This document shows, piece after piece, positions 7,583-15,127 of a DNA stretch of 64,000 nucleotides. Numbering within the stretch: the first letter of the stretch is position 1; each line of letters starts with the position of its first letter. Location of the stretch: the NCBI RefSeq assembly GCF_029892155.1, contig NZ_JARZAG010000013.1:169573-233572 (forward strand), given 5' to 3'. The position numbers and the translations under genes were made by a program. The notes beneath the pieces are model-generated. The model was not told the origin of the DNA, searched no databases, and saw only the letters and a program-made list of their open reading frames with translations. Source of the stretch: Kitasatospora sp. GAS204B (GTDB lineage: Bacteria; Actinomycetota; Actinomycetes; Streptomycetales; Streptomycetaceae).

Positions 7583-9688
7583 ATGGAAGAGCCTCGTCGC
7601 CTCGGCGGCAGGTACGAGCTCGGCGGCGTCCTCGGACGCGGTGGCATGGCCGAGGTCTACCTCGCCCACGACACCCGGCTCGGCCGATCCGTAGCGGTGA
7701 AGACGCTCCGGGCCGACATGGCCCGGGACCCGTCGTTCCAGGCCCGGTTCCGCCGTGAGGCCCAGTCGGCCGCCTCGCTGAACCACCCCGCGATCGTCGC
7801 CGTGTACGACACCGGCGAGGACTACATCGACGGCATCTCCATCCCGTACATCGTGATGGAGTACGTCGAGGGCTCCACGCTGCGCGAGCTGCTGCACTCC
7901 GGGCGCCGGCTGCTGCCGGAGCGCGCGCTGGAGATGACCATCGGCATCCTGCAGGCGCTGGAGTACTCGCACCGGGCCGGCATCGTGCACCGCGACATCA
8001 AGCCCGCCAACGTGATGCTGACCCGGCAGGGCAACGTCAAGGTGATGGACTTCGGCATCGCGCGCGCCATGGGCGACGCCGGCATGACGATGACCCAGAC
8101 CTCGGCCGTGATCGGCACCGCGCAGTACCTCTCGCCCGAGCAGGCCAAGGGCGAGACCGTGGACGCCCGCTCCGACCTCTACTCCACCGGCTGCCTGCTG
8201 TACGAGCTGCTCACCGTGCGTCCGCCGTTCATCGGCGACTCGCCGGTCGCGGTGGCGTACCAGCACGTGCGCGAGGAGGCCCAGCCGCCGTCCAGCTACG
8301 ACCCCGAGGTGCGCCCCGAGGTCGACGCGATCGTGCTCAAGGCGCTCGCCAAGGACCGCGACTACCGGTACCAGAGCGCCGACGAGATGCGCGACGACAT
8401 CGAGCGCTTCCTCGACGGCCTCCCGGTGGCCGCCGCCCAGCAGGCCGCCGCGTACGGCATGGGCGGCTACGGCTACGACCAGAACGGCTACCCGGTCGAC
8501 CACGACCCGTACGGCCAGACCAACCTGCTGCCGCAGCAGGGCCACGGCGCCGCGCCGACCACCATGCTGCCCCCGGTCGGCCAGCAGGGCGGCCCCGGCT
8601 ACGACGACGGCTACGGTGGCGACGACGGCTACGGCGAGGGCCCGCGCAGCCGCCGCCGGGACGACCAGCCGAAGAAGAGCAACACCTCCTGGATCATCCT
8701 CGCCGTCGCCGCGGTGCTGGTCCTGGTCGGCTCCTTCTTCGTCGCCTCCGCGATGTTCAAGGGCGGCGGGGGCAGCGGCGGATCGACCCAGATCACCGTG
8801 CCGACGCTCACCGGCAAGAGCATCGCCGACGCCACCACCGCCGCGAAGGCCGCCAGCAGCAAGCTGACGGTCACTCAGGGCGACCCGATCCCCTGCAACA
8901 ACGTCGCCAAGGACCTGGTCTGCCAGCAGAACCCGGCGGCCGGCGCGCAGATGGCCAACAACGGCCAGATCACCGTGCAGCTCTCCAGCGGCCCCGGCCA
9001 GAGCCCGGTCCCCACGGTCACCGGCCAGACCGCGGACGCCGCCACCCAGGCACTGACCTCGGCCGGCTTCCAGGTCAGCACCCAGTACGCCAACGACGAC
9101 ACCACCCCGCAGAACTCGGTCGTCTCGCAGACCCCGACGGGCGGCAGCCAGGCGGCGCCCAACAGCCAGGTCACCATCGTCATCTCGCAGGGCCCGGGCA
9201 AGATCGCGATCACCAACGTGGTCGGCCAGCCCACCGCGGCGGCCGTCCAGGCACTGCAGCAGCAGGGCTTCACGTCGATCGACTCGACCTCGAAGACCGC
9301 GCCGTCCACCAACCCGAGCCAGGTGGTCGGCACGGTCGCCGTGCAGAACCCGCCGGCCAACACCAAGACGGCCAAGGGCGCCCAGATCACCCTGACGATC
9401 TACGCCGCGCCGACGCAGGTGCAGTTGCCCGACCTGACCAACATGAACGTCAAGGACGCCACCGCGGCACTCACCGCCAAGGGCTTCACCAAGTGGACCT
9501 TCTCCGGGCCGAGCGGCAACGACGCGATCGTCACCAACACGAACCCGCCGCCGAACACCCTGGTGGACCCCAGTACCACCATCACGCTCACCACGACGGC
9601 GGCCACGCCAACCAAAGGGGGTCCCATCGGCGGGACCTTCGGCTCCCCGCCCTTCTCCAACCCCGGACAAGCACCCCAGGGCAACTAG
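7583..9688 (+). CDS. pknB: PASTA-domain Ser/Thr protein kinase PknB
   Basis: I place the start at ATG 7583 (MEEPRRLGGRYELGGVLGRG) with GGGAGAGGG upstream. The 701-residue protein has a kinase domain (about 10-290) with the glycine loop, VAVKTL, the catalytic loop HRDIKPAN (His136, Asp138, Asn143), DFG (from Asp156) and SPEQA. A Gly/Tyr-rich juxtamembrane linker (about 290-365), one membrane helix (about 369-392) and four extracytoplasmic PASTA repeats (about 395-680) follow. PASTA domains bind peptidoglycan fragments or lipid II, so the kinase couples wall status to phosphorylation of growth proteins. Confidence 0.96.
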   Translation: MEEPRRLGGRYELGGVLGRGGMAEVYLAHDTRLGRSVAVKTLRADMARDPSFQARFRREAQSAASLNHPAIVAVYDTGEDYIDGISIPYIVMEYVEGSTLRELLHSGRRLLPERALEMTIGILQALEYSHRAGIVHRDIKPANVMLTRQGNVKVMDFGIARAMGDAGMTMTQTSAVIGTAQYLSPEQAKGETVDARSDLYSTGCLLYELLTVRPPFIGDSPVAVAYQHVREEAQPPSSYDPEVRPEVDAIVLKALAKDRDYRYQSADEMRDDIERFLDGLPVAAAQQAAAYGMGGYGYDQNGYPVDHDPYGQTNLLPQQGHGAAPTTMLPPVGQQGGPGYDDGYGGDDGYGEGPRSRRRDDQPKKSNTSWIILAVAAVLVLVGSFFVASAMFKGGGGSGGSTQITVPTLTGKSIADATTAAKAASSKLTVTQGDPIPCNNVAKDLVCQQNPAAGAQMANNGQITVQLSSGPGQSPVPTVTGQTADAATQALTSAGFQVSTQYANDDTTPQNSVVSQTPTGGSQAAPNSQVTIVISQGPGKIAITNVVGQPTAAAVQALQQQGFTSIDSTSKTAPSTNPSQVVGTVAVQNPPANTKTAKGAQITLTIYAAPTQVQLPDLTNMNVKDATAALTAKGFTKWTFSGPSGNDAIVTNTNPPPNTLVDPSTTITLTTTAATPTKGGPIGGTFGSPPFSNPGQAPQGN

Positions 9689-9704
9689 CCCCTGAACAGC
9701 TCTG

Positions 9705-9745
9705 AAGGGGCTGTGGACAACGATCCTCGTTGTCCACAGCCCCTT
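9705..9745. terminator. pknB terminator whose stem contains two DnaA boxes
   Basis: The arms AAGGGGCTGTGGACAACGA (9705-9723) and its exact complement (9727-9745) flank a 3-base loop, 16 bases after the pknB stop. Each arm contains the preferred Streptomyces DnaA box, TTGTCCACA (9713-9721 reverse, 9729-9737 forward). Confidence 0.85.
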
Positions 9746-9778
9746 CGCCGTTGCTGCCCCTGCTGCCCCATGGCGACC

Positions 9779-10450
9779 TCACCGCCGCCGGCGTCGGCGC
9801 CCACCTCCTGGGGAGGAGCTGAGGGTACAGAGCACGTCCATCCGCCCGCCCAGGGAGTGGACAACGCTCGACGTGTCGGCCAACCGCACCGTGAGCGCCG
9901 CCAGCAGCTCCTGGTCGCGCCGCACCTGGGCACTGAGCACGGCATGCCGGGCCTCGAGCGCCGCGATGCCCTGCTGGAGCTCGGTGACGCGCTGCTGGAC
10001 GGCACGGGTGGCCTGGTCGACGATCTGACCGATGGTCACACCGGACAGGTCGGCCGGCCGCTCCACCGCGTCGAGGAGATGGCGGCGCACCGCTCGGGCG
10101 ACCTCGCTGTCGCGCAGCAGCATGGCGACGTTGAGGACGGCGCGGCGGGGGAAGAGGCCGAGGCCGGTGCCGGGGACTTTTCTATGGGTCGTGTTGACCC
10201 ATAGAAAACGCTGCAGGTCCGAACCCTTGAGCAGAACGAAACCGCTCTCGCTCAGCTCGTCACGGTGCCTCCTGACAAGGCTGCGGATGGCCTCGTCATC
10301 GACCTCGAAATAGTCGGCCACCATCCGGCGGGTTACATGTACCCCGTCCGGCAGGAGGACCAGCGCCTTCACCTTCTCCAGCGCATCCGTCCGCTCCGCC
10401 ATGCTCGCGCGCAGGGTGCGCGACTCCAGCAGTACTGCGTCGTTGTTCAT
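9779..10450 (-). CDS. hypothetical protein, phage-antirepressor-like N-terminal region
   Basis: I choose ATG 10450 (MNNDAVLLESRTLRASMAER), which has GAGGGGAG 8 bases upstream, over a start 17 codons earlier. The 223-residue product has an N-terminal part (about 1-110) with DALEKVKALVLLPDGVHVT and LGLFPRRAVLNVAMLLRDSEVARAVR. This recalls a family common in Streptomyces with resemblance to Bro-N/ORF6N antirepressor proteins. A predicted coiled coil (about 140-200) and an arginine-rich tail (GGGRRRRRR) follow. It probably binds nucleic acid, but no function is known. It is convergent with pknB. Confidence 0.6.
   Translation of the reverse strand: MNNDAVLLESRTLRASMAERTDALEKVKALVLLPDGVHVTRRMVADYFEVDDEAIRSLVRRHRDELSESGFVLLKGSDLQRFLWVNTTHRKVPGTGLGLFPRRAVLNVAMLLRDSEVARAVRRHLLDAVERPADLSGVTIGQIVDQATRAVQQRVTELQQGIAALEARHAVLSAQVRRDQELLAALTVRLADTSSVVHSLGGRMDVLCTLSSSPGGGRRRRRR
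10179..10209. repeat. 13-bp inverted repeat inside the hypothetical gene
   Basis: TTTTCTATGGGTC and its exact complement flank a 5-base loop, within the coding sequence of the antirepressor-like gene (it encodes FLWVNTTHRK). It is markedly AT-richer than its surroundings. Confidence 0.7.
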
Positions 10451-10573
10451 CGGGTGACTCCCCTCAGGCGTGAGTGCCACCAGGACCAACGCCTCGCACA
10501 CCCGCCTGTCACTCCACCGGCGGCGGCGCCCGGGGTCACTCCCCCGGCGTGTTCAGATCCTGCGCGCGCTGCC

Positions 10574-10602
10574 CCACTGACGTGCTTCGAGCAAGTCAGT
10601 GG
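10574..10602 (-). terminator. terminator of the sortase operon
   Basis: CCACTGAC/GTCAGTGG with an inner TGCT/AGCA stem and a TCG loop forms a hairpin 4 bases beyond the stop of the last sortase gene. Confidence 0.7.
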
Positions 10603-10606
10603 CCAT

Positions 10607-11353
10607 TCACCCCCGCAACTCCACCGGTGGCGTCCGCTGCGCGTCCACCTGGTCCACCCGCACCAGGCTCCCCCACACGGCCATCCGGTAGCGCGAGGTG
10701 TACACCGGCGTGCAGGTGGTCAGCGTGATGTAGCGCCCGGGCTTCGTGTAGCCGGACTCCTGCGGCACCGGGGCGATGATGCCGGTGTCGTACTTGGTGG
10801 TCTCCGACAGCGTGGCGTCCACCCGGTAGACGTACCAGCGGTCGCGGGTCTCGACCACGATCGGGTCGTCCTTGCCCACCGCGTCCAGGTCGTGGAACTT
10901 GGCGCCGTGGCCGTCCCGGTGCGCCGCCACCGCGAAGTTGCCGACCGGGTCCCAGGGCATGGCCGCGCGGAAGGGCTCCTGGTAGACGCCCGCCACGCCC
11001 TGGTTGAGGACCTCGGGGCCGGTGCCCATCTTGATCAGCACCGCGAAGTCCTTGCCCATCGCCGGGACGTGCAGGAACCCGATGCCGTCGTCGCCCGCCC
11101 GGAACGGCACGACGGGGCCGACGGGAGCGGTCCAGGTCTGCCGGAGCCGGTCGCCCGCGCGGTCGGCCTGACGGTCCGCCAGCAGGTTGGTCCACCAGAG
11201 CGAGTAGCCGACGAAGAGCGCCAGCACCAGGCCGGCCGTGATCAGCAGTTCGCCGAACACCCCGAGCGCCAGCGCGCCCCGGGTGCGGGGGCGGCGCTGC
11301 GGGGTGCCGGCGCCCGAGGGGCTCACGGTCGACTGCTGCCACTGGTCCGTCAC
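10607..11353 (-). CDS. srtE: class E sortase (SrtE2-like)
   Basis: This 248-residue protein starts at GTG 11353. It has an N-terminal cytoplasmic tail, one membrane helix (about 29-52) and a sortase domain. The catalytic histidine is in VAAHRDGHG, the cysteine is Cys214 in TTCTP, and the arginine is in the following YTSRYR. Class E sortases of streptomycetes attach LAXTG proteins, such as long chaplins, to the wall. By gene order it corresponds to the second sortase (srtE2) downstream of pknB in S. coelicolor. It follows the other sortase gene by 49 bases. Confidence 0.9.
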   Translation of the reverse strand: MTDQWQQSTVSPSGAGTPQRRPRTRGALALGVFGELLITAGLVLALFVGYSLWWTNLLADRQADRAGDRLRQTWTAPVGPVVPFRAGDDGIGFLHVPAMGKDFAVLIKMGTGPEVLNQGVAGVYQEPFRAAMPWDPVGNFAVAAHRDGHGAKFHDLDAVGKDDPIVVETRDRWYVYRVDATLSETTKYDTGIIAPVPQESGYTKPGRYITLTTCTPVYTSRYRMAVWGSLVRVDQVDAQRTPPVELRG

Positions 11354-11402
11354 ACCGGCTCCGCTCGTCCACCTGGATGGGGCGGCGCCGGCGTGACGGC
11401 GG

Positions 11403-12566
11403 CTAACCGTTCGTCAGCGCCGGGGGCTGCCCCTGGCTGCGCGGCCGCTCGTCCACCATCTTGCCGAAGACGATGAGCCTTCCCACGGCACTGTACTCGG
11501 GGGTACAGGTGGTCATCGTGATGTAGCGGCCCGCCTGGCTGAACGGGGAGCCGTTGGGGATCGGGTTCAGCACCGCGACGTTGTGCGGCGAGGTCTGCGG
11601 GATGCCGCCTTCCACCTCGTAGGTGTAGTAGGTGGTCTGGGTCTCGACCACGATCTTGTCGCCGGGGTGGAGTTCGGCGAGCCGGTTGAACGGCTGGCCG
11701 TGCGTGGTGCGGTGACCGGCGACGGCGAAGTTGCCGTTCGCGTCGGAGGGCATCGCGGTCCCGGTGTAGTGGCCGACCAGGCCGTGGTCGAGCACCGTCG
11801 TGGTGTCAGTGCCCTCGGCGACCGGGTCGGTGAGGCCGATCTTGGGGATGTGGATGATCGCGAAACCCTTGCCGGGCGCGAAGGTCGGCACGGGCGCGGC
11901 GGATTGGCCGGGGGCCGGGGTCGGGGCGACGGTGGGGTTGTTCCACTGCTGCTCGAGCTGACTGCGGGTGCTGTTCGCGGCGGCGTCCGCCTGCACGTTG
12001 GTCCACCACAGCTGGTAGGCGACGAAGAGCAGCATCACCAGGCCGAAGGTGATGCACAGTTCACCGACCGCGCGGGCGGCGAGCACCCGCTTCGGCTCCT
12101 TGGGACGCACCACGGCGCTGCGGCGGCCCGCGGCCCGGCGCCGACCGGTGCCGGAGCGCATCGAGACCTTGCCCTGCGCACGGCGGGCGGCGGGCACCGG
12201 CGGAGCCCCGGCGGCGCCGTCCGGGCTGACGGATATCGTGCGCAGCTGCAGCGTCTGATCGGCCAGCCAGGGGTAGGCGGGCTGGTCATCGGGCTGCGCG
12301 GGGTCGTAGACGCTCCAGCCGTCCGGCTCGGGCCCGCCAGGGTAGGGGGCGGCGCCCGGCCCGTTCGCGGCCGTCCCGTACCCGGCTCCGCCGTATTCCG
12401 GCGTCCCGGGCGCGGGCGTCCCGTGCCTGGGCGTGTCGTACCCAGGCGTGTTGTACCCAGGCGTGTCGTACCCGGGCGTGTCGTAGCCGGCCGGCTGGTA
12501 CCCGCCCGCCCCCTGCCCGTAGCCCGGGTAGGCGTCCCGGCGTCCCTCCGGACGCACCGCCGTCAC
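11403..12566 (-). CDS. srtE: class E sortase with Pro/Gly/Tyr-repeat N-terminus (SrtE1-like)
   Basis: This 387-residue protein starts at GTG 12566. The first 130 residues are a disordered tail with repeats of GYDTP. A membrane helix follows (about 165-187) and then the sortase domain, with VAGHRTTHG (catalytic His) and TTCTPEYS (Cys354) followed by arginine. It is a paralogue of the downstream sortase, and the pair matches srtE1/srtE2 of S. coelicolor, which anchor chaplins needed for aerial growth. It starts 4 bases after the pabA stop, so translation is probably coupled. Confidence 0.9.
   Translation of the reverse strand: MTAVRPEGRRDAYPGYGQGAGGYQPAGYDTPGYDTPGYNTPGYDTPRHGTPAPGTPEYGGAGYGTAANGPGAAPYPGGPEPDGWSVYDPAQPDDQPAYPWLADQTLQLRTISVSPDGAAGAPPVPAARRAQGKVSMRSGTGRRRAAGRRSAVVRPKEPKRVLAARAVGELCITFGLVMLLFVAYQLWWTNVQADAAANSTRSQLEQQWNNPTVAPTPAPGQSAAPVPTFAPGKGFAIIHIPKIGLTDPVAEGTDTTTVLDHGLVGHYTGTAMPSDANGNFAVAGHRTTHGQPFNRLAELHPGDKIVVETQTTYYTYEVEGGIPQTSPHNVAVLNPIPNGSPFSQAGRYITMTTCTPEYSAVGRLIVFGKMVDERPRSQGQPPALTNG
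12431..12490. repeat. 15-bp tandem repeat in the sortase gene
   Basis: Four in-frame copies of GCGTGTCGTACCCAG (with one to three changes) encode the repeated YDTPG/YNTPG units of the cytoplasmic tail of the first sortase. Confidence 0.85.
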
Positions 12567-12570
12567 GGTC

Positions 12571-13233
12571 TCAGCCCCGGCCGATCACCGGAGCGAGGCC
12601 CGCCGAGCGGCCGACCGCCTCCGGGTCGCCGCACTCGGCCAGCCAGTTGGCCAGCATCCGGTGCCCTCCCTCGGTGAGCACCGATTCCGGGTGGAACTGC
12701 ACGCCCTCGACGGGCAGTTCCCGGTGCCGCAGACCCATGATGACACCGCTGTGGGTCCGCGCGGTGACCACCAGCTCGGCCGGCACCGTGGCGGGCTCCA
12801 CGGCCAGCGAGTGGTAGCGGGTGGCGGTCATCGGCGAGGGCAGTCCGGCGAAGACCCCGCCGTCCTCGTGCTCGACCAGGGAGGTCTTGCCGTGCAGCAG
12901 TTCGGGCGCCCGGTCGACCACCGCGCCGTAGGCCACCGCGATCGACTGCAGGCCCAGGCAGACGCCGAACAGCGGCAGTCCGGTCGCGGCGCAGTGCCGC
13001 ACCATCTCGATGCACACCCCGGCCTCCTCGGGTGCGCCCGGCCCCGGGGAGAGCAGGACGCCGTCGTAACCGGCCGCTCCGGCACGCCTGACGGCCCGAT
13101 CCACCGTCAGCTCGTCGTTGCGGACCACCTCGCAGGTCGCGCCCAGCTGGTAGAGGTACTGGACCAGGTTGAAGACGAAGCTGTCGTAGTTGTCCACCAC
13201 GAGGATCCGCGGGGCGGTGTCGGGCGAGGCCAT
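12571..13233 (-). CDS. pabA: glutamine amidotransferase of anthranilate/aminodeoxychorismate synthase
   Basis: This 220-residue protein is a class I glutamine amidotransferase with the full triad: Cys92 in FGVCLGLQS, His181 and Glu183 in VQFHPESV. It begins with ILVVDNYDSFVFNLVQYL and contains LLSPGPGAP, typical of TrpG/PabA subunits. These supply ammonia from glutamine to chorismate for folate (PabB) or tryptophan (TrpE) synthesis. No TrpE/PabB gene is adjacent, so which partner it serves is open. It probably heads the leftward pabA-srtE1-srtE2 unit. Confidence 0.93.
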   Translation of the reverse strand: MASPDTAPRILVVDNYDSFVFNLVQYLYQLGATCEVVRNDELTVDRAVRRAGAAGYDGVLLSPGPGAPEEAGVCIEMVRHCAATGLPLFGVCLGLQSIAVAYGAVVDRAPELLHGKTSLVEHEDGGVFAGLPSPMTATRYHSLAVEPATVPAELVVTARTHSGVIMGLRHRELPVEGVQFHPESVLTEGGHRMLANWLAECGDPEAVGRSAGLAPVIGRG

Positions 13234-13318
13234 GCGTGCTGTCTCCGGGTTCGTGCGGATCGGGCGATCGGGCGGATCGGGCGAGACGAGGGGCGCGGTG
13301 ACGGCGGTGACGCGGCCG

Positions 13319-13489
13319 TCAGCCGGACCCGCCGTTGTTCACCGTGACGTCGCCGAAGGGGAGCAGCGGTTCCGCCCAGGGGAAGACGTACTGGAAAAGG
13401 ATGTAGACCGCCCCGAGGATCAGCAGGATCGAGAGGAAGGCCCGCACCAGGGTGTTCCCCGGCAGGTGCCGCCAGATCCAGCCGTACAT
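13319..13489 (-). CDS. small single-pass membrane protein
   Basis: This 56-residue protein (MYGWIWRHLPGNTLVRAFLS...) has one membrane helix at about residues 17-39 and a short exported tail ending in NNGGSG. It lies between the DUF881 gene and pabA, the position of a small conserved membrane protein in other streptomycetes. I do not recognise a function; its location beside crgA and wall genes suggests an envelope role. Confidence 0.75.
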   Translation of the reverse strand: MYGWIWRHLPGNTLVRAFLSILLILGAVYILFQYVFPWAEPLLPFGDVTVNNGGSG

Positions 13490-13587
13490 GGTGCTCCCTA
13501 GGTGATGGGCAGTGGGAAACAGAGTAGACCTCGAAGCTGTGCGCCACGGTGGCCGTGGCCGATCTGCTGGCCGATCTACTGGCCGAT

Positions 13588-14370
13588 CTACTGAGCGGTC
13601 GCGGCGTGCAGATCGGTGCTGCCGGTGTAGCCGGGCAGGCTCAGCTCGCTGCTCTCCTGCACCTTCCACCCGAGCCCGTAGGCGGTCACGTACTGCAGGT
13701 AGTTGCGGATCGAGGGGTCCGCGTCGACGGCGGCCCGCAGGTCGGCGGTCCGGCCGACCGCCCTGATCACGTACGGCGGCGAGTAGACCCGCCCCTGCAG
13801 CAGCAGGGTGTTGCCGACGCAGCGCACCGCGCTGGTGGCGATCAGCCGCTGGTCCATCACCTGCACGCCGCTCGCGCCGCCCCGCCACAGCGCGTTGACC
13901 ACGGCCTGGATGTCCTGCTGGTGGATCACCAGGTCGTTGACCCCGGGCTCGGGCACGCCGGGGATCCGGGCGGTGGCATCGGGCGGCGCGTCGTTGAGGG
14001 TGACCGTCAGGCCCGGGCCCTGCAAAGGGTCCAGGCCCACCTGCTGCTGCAGGGCGGAGAGCCGGTCGCTGTCGGCGGGGCTGCGGCCCTGCTGGCCGGC
14101 CAGCTGGTCGGCGCGCTGCTGCTGGGCGGAGAGTTCGGACTGGGTCTGCCGGTTCTGGTCGCTGCGCTGCTGTATCACGTCGCTGAGCCGCAGCAGCGAG
14201 TTGTCGGTGCGCAGGTCGATGCCGTGCGCCGCGTGCGCGCTGACGTAGAAGAGCACTCCGGCGAGCGCGAAGACGCCGCAGGTCAGGACACGGCCGACAA
14301 TTCGGGGCGAGCCGACACGGTCGGAAGCCGGGTCCAGGGGAGGATCACCGGAAATCGAGGAATTCGGCAC
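13588..14370 (-). CDS. DUF881 family membrane-anchored protein
   Basis: This 260-residue protein has an N-terminal membrane helix (about 26-46) and then a coiled coil with many glutamine residues (about 60-105). The DUF881 domain follows (GPGLTVTLNDAPP, NDLVIHQQDIQAVVNALWRGGA, SPPYVIRAVG). DUF881 proteins are common near crgA and sortase genes in actinobacteria and are often annotated as division-associated, but no biochemical role is known to me. It is divergent from crgA, with a shared 153-base intergenic region. Confidence 0.88.
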   Translation of the reverse strand: MPNSSISGDPPLDPASDRVGSPRIVGRVLTCGVFALAGVLFYVSAHAAHGIDLRTDNSLLRLSDVIQQRSDQNRQTQSELSAQQQRADQLAGQQGRSPADSDRLSALQQQVGLDPLQGPGLTVTLNDAPPDATARIPGVPEPGVNDLVIHQQDIQAVVNALWRGGASGVQVMDQRLIATSAVRCVGNTLLLQGRVYSPPYVIRAVGRTADLRAAVDADPSIRNYLQYVTAYGLGWKVQESSELSLPGYTGSTDLHAATAQ

Positions 14371-14523
14371 CGTACCCTTATCTCCTTCCGACCCGGCGAG
14401 CCACTACGCTAACGGACGCCGGTGGCATGTGCGGAGCTCAACCCGTACGGACCCGGTCCCCACAGCCGCCCCGCCCCGCTGCACCCTGCGCGGTCTCACA
14501 GCGCATCGACAGGAGAGCCCCTC

Positions 14524-14775
14524 GTGCCGAAGTCTCGACTCCGCAAGAAGTCCGACTACACCCCGCCGGTCACCGCGACCGCAGTCAAGCTGAGCGCCGG
14601 GCGCAACTGGGTGGCCCCGGTGATGCTCGCGCTCTTCCTGGTGGGTCTGGTCTGGATCGTCACCTACTACGTGACCAGCGGCAGCTATCCGGTGCAAGCC
14701 TGGGGCAACTGGAACATCCTGGTCGGCTTCGGCTTCATCGCCGCCGGCTTCGGTGTCTCCACGCAGTGGAAGTAG
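14524..14775 (+). CDS. crgA: cell division protein CrgA
   Basis: This 83-residue protein starts at GTG 14524 (MPKSRLRKKSDYTPP) with AGGAGAG upstream. It has a basic N-terminus and two membrane helices (about 32-52 and 65-80) joined by a short exported loop, the CrgA architecture. In Streptomyces CrgA inhibits FtsZ ring formation and coordinates growth with septation. In mycobacteria it bridges FtsZ, FtsQ, FtsI and CwsA. Confidence 0.96.
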   Translation: MPKSRLRKKSDYTPPVTATAVKLSAGRNWVAPVMLALFLVGLVWIVTYYVTSGSYPVQAWGNWNILVGFGFIAAGFGVSTQWK

Positions 14776-14803
14776 TCACCACCCGCTGACCGCCTTCTCG
14801 AAA

Positions 14804-14832
14804 GCCGCCCCGCCGCACGCAGGTGGGGCGGC
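14804..14832 (+). terminator. crgA terminator
   Basis: GCCGCCCCGCC pairs with GGTGGGGCGGC (one G-U) around a 7-base loop, 28 bases after the crgA stop. Confidence 0.7.
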
Positions 14833-14877
14833 CCTTCGTGCTGTCCGCGACCGCCCGGCGCTTTTCGCACCAACCGC

Positions 14878-15079
14878 TTATCCACACGGTTATCCACAGT
14901 GGGGAAAAGTTGACCCGTCCTGTGGATAACTCTGCGACACTGCGCCGAGCATTCCTCACCCAGGGCCTGGCGAACCTCCCGCGGGTCCAGAAAACCTCGC
15001 AGCGGGACACGCGTAGACCGGGGGACGGAGCGACTGCCGGCAGACAGCCTGTGCGCAACCCGCTGCTCACTGTGGACAA
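14878..15079. other. DnaA-box cluster in the convergent crgA-rhomboid gap
   Basis: The 352-base gap between two convergent genes contains three exact TTATCCACA boxes (14878-14886 and 14890-14898 forward, 14921-14929 reverse) and one exact TTGTCCACA box (15071-15079 reverse). As both flanking genes end here, the boxes are unlikely to be promoter elements. DnaA-box clusters outside oriC (H69, H24, D78) are known from S. coelicolor, and this may be the equivalent of H69. Confidence 0.8.
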
Positions 15080-15127
15080 CCGAACACCCGACCGCCCTAC
15101 GCACAGGTGCGCGAAAGCGGCGCGCGA

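Noticed and set aside
9850..9870. DnaA box within the antirepressor-like gene (AGTGGACAA)
   Set aside because: It differs from the consensus by one base, lies in coding sequence and has no partner nearby, so I did not count it with the boxes in the pknB terminator.
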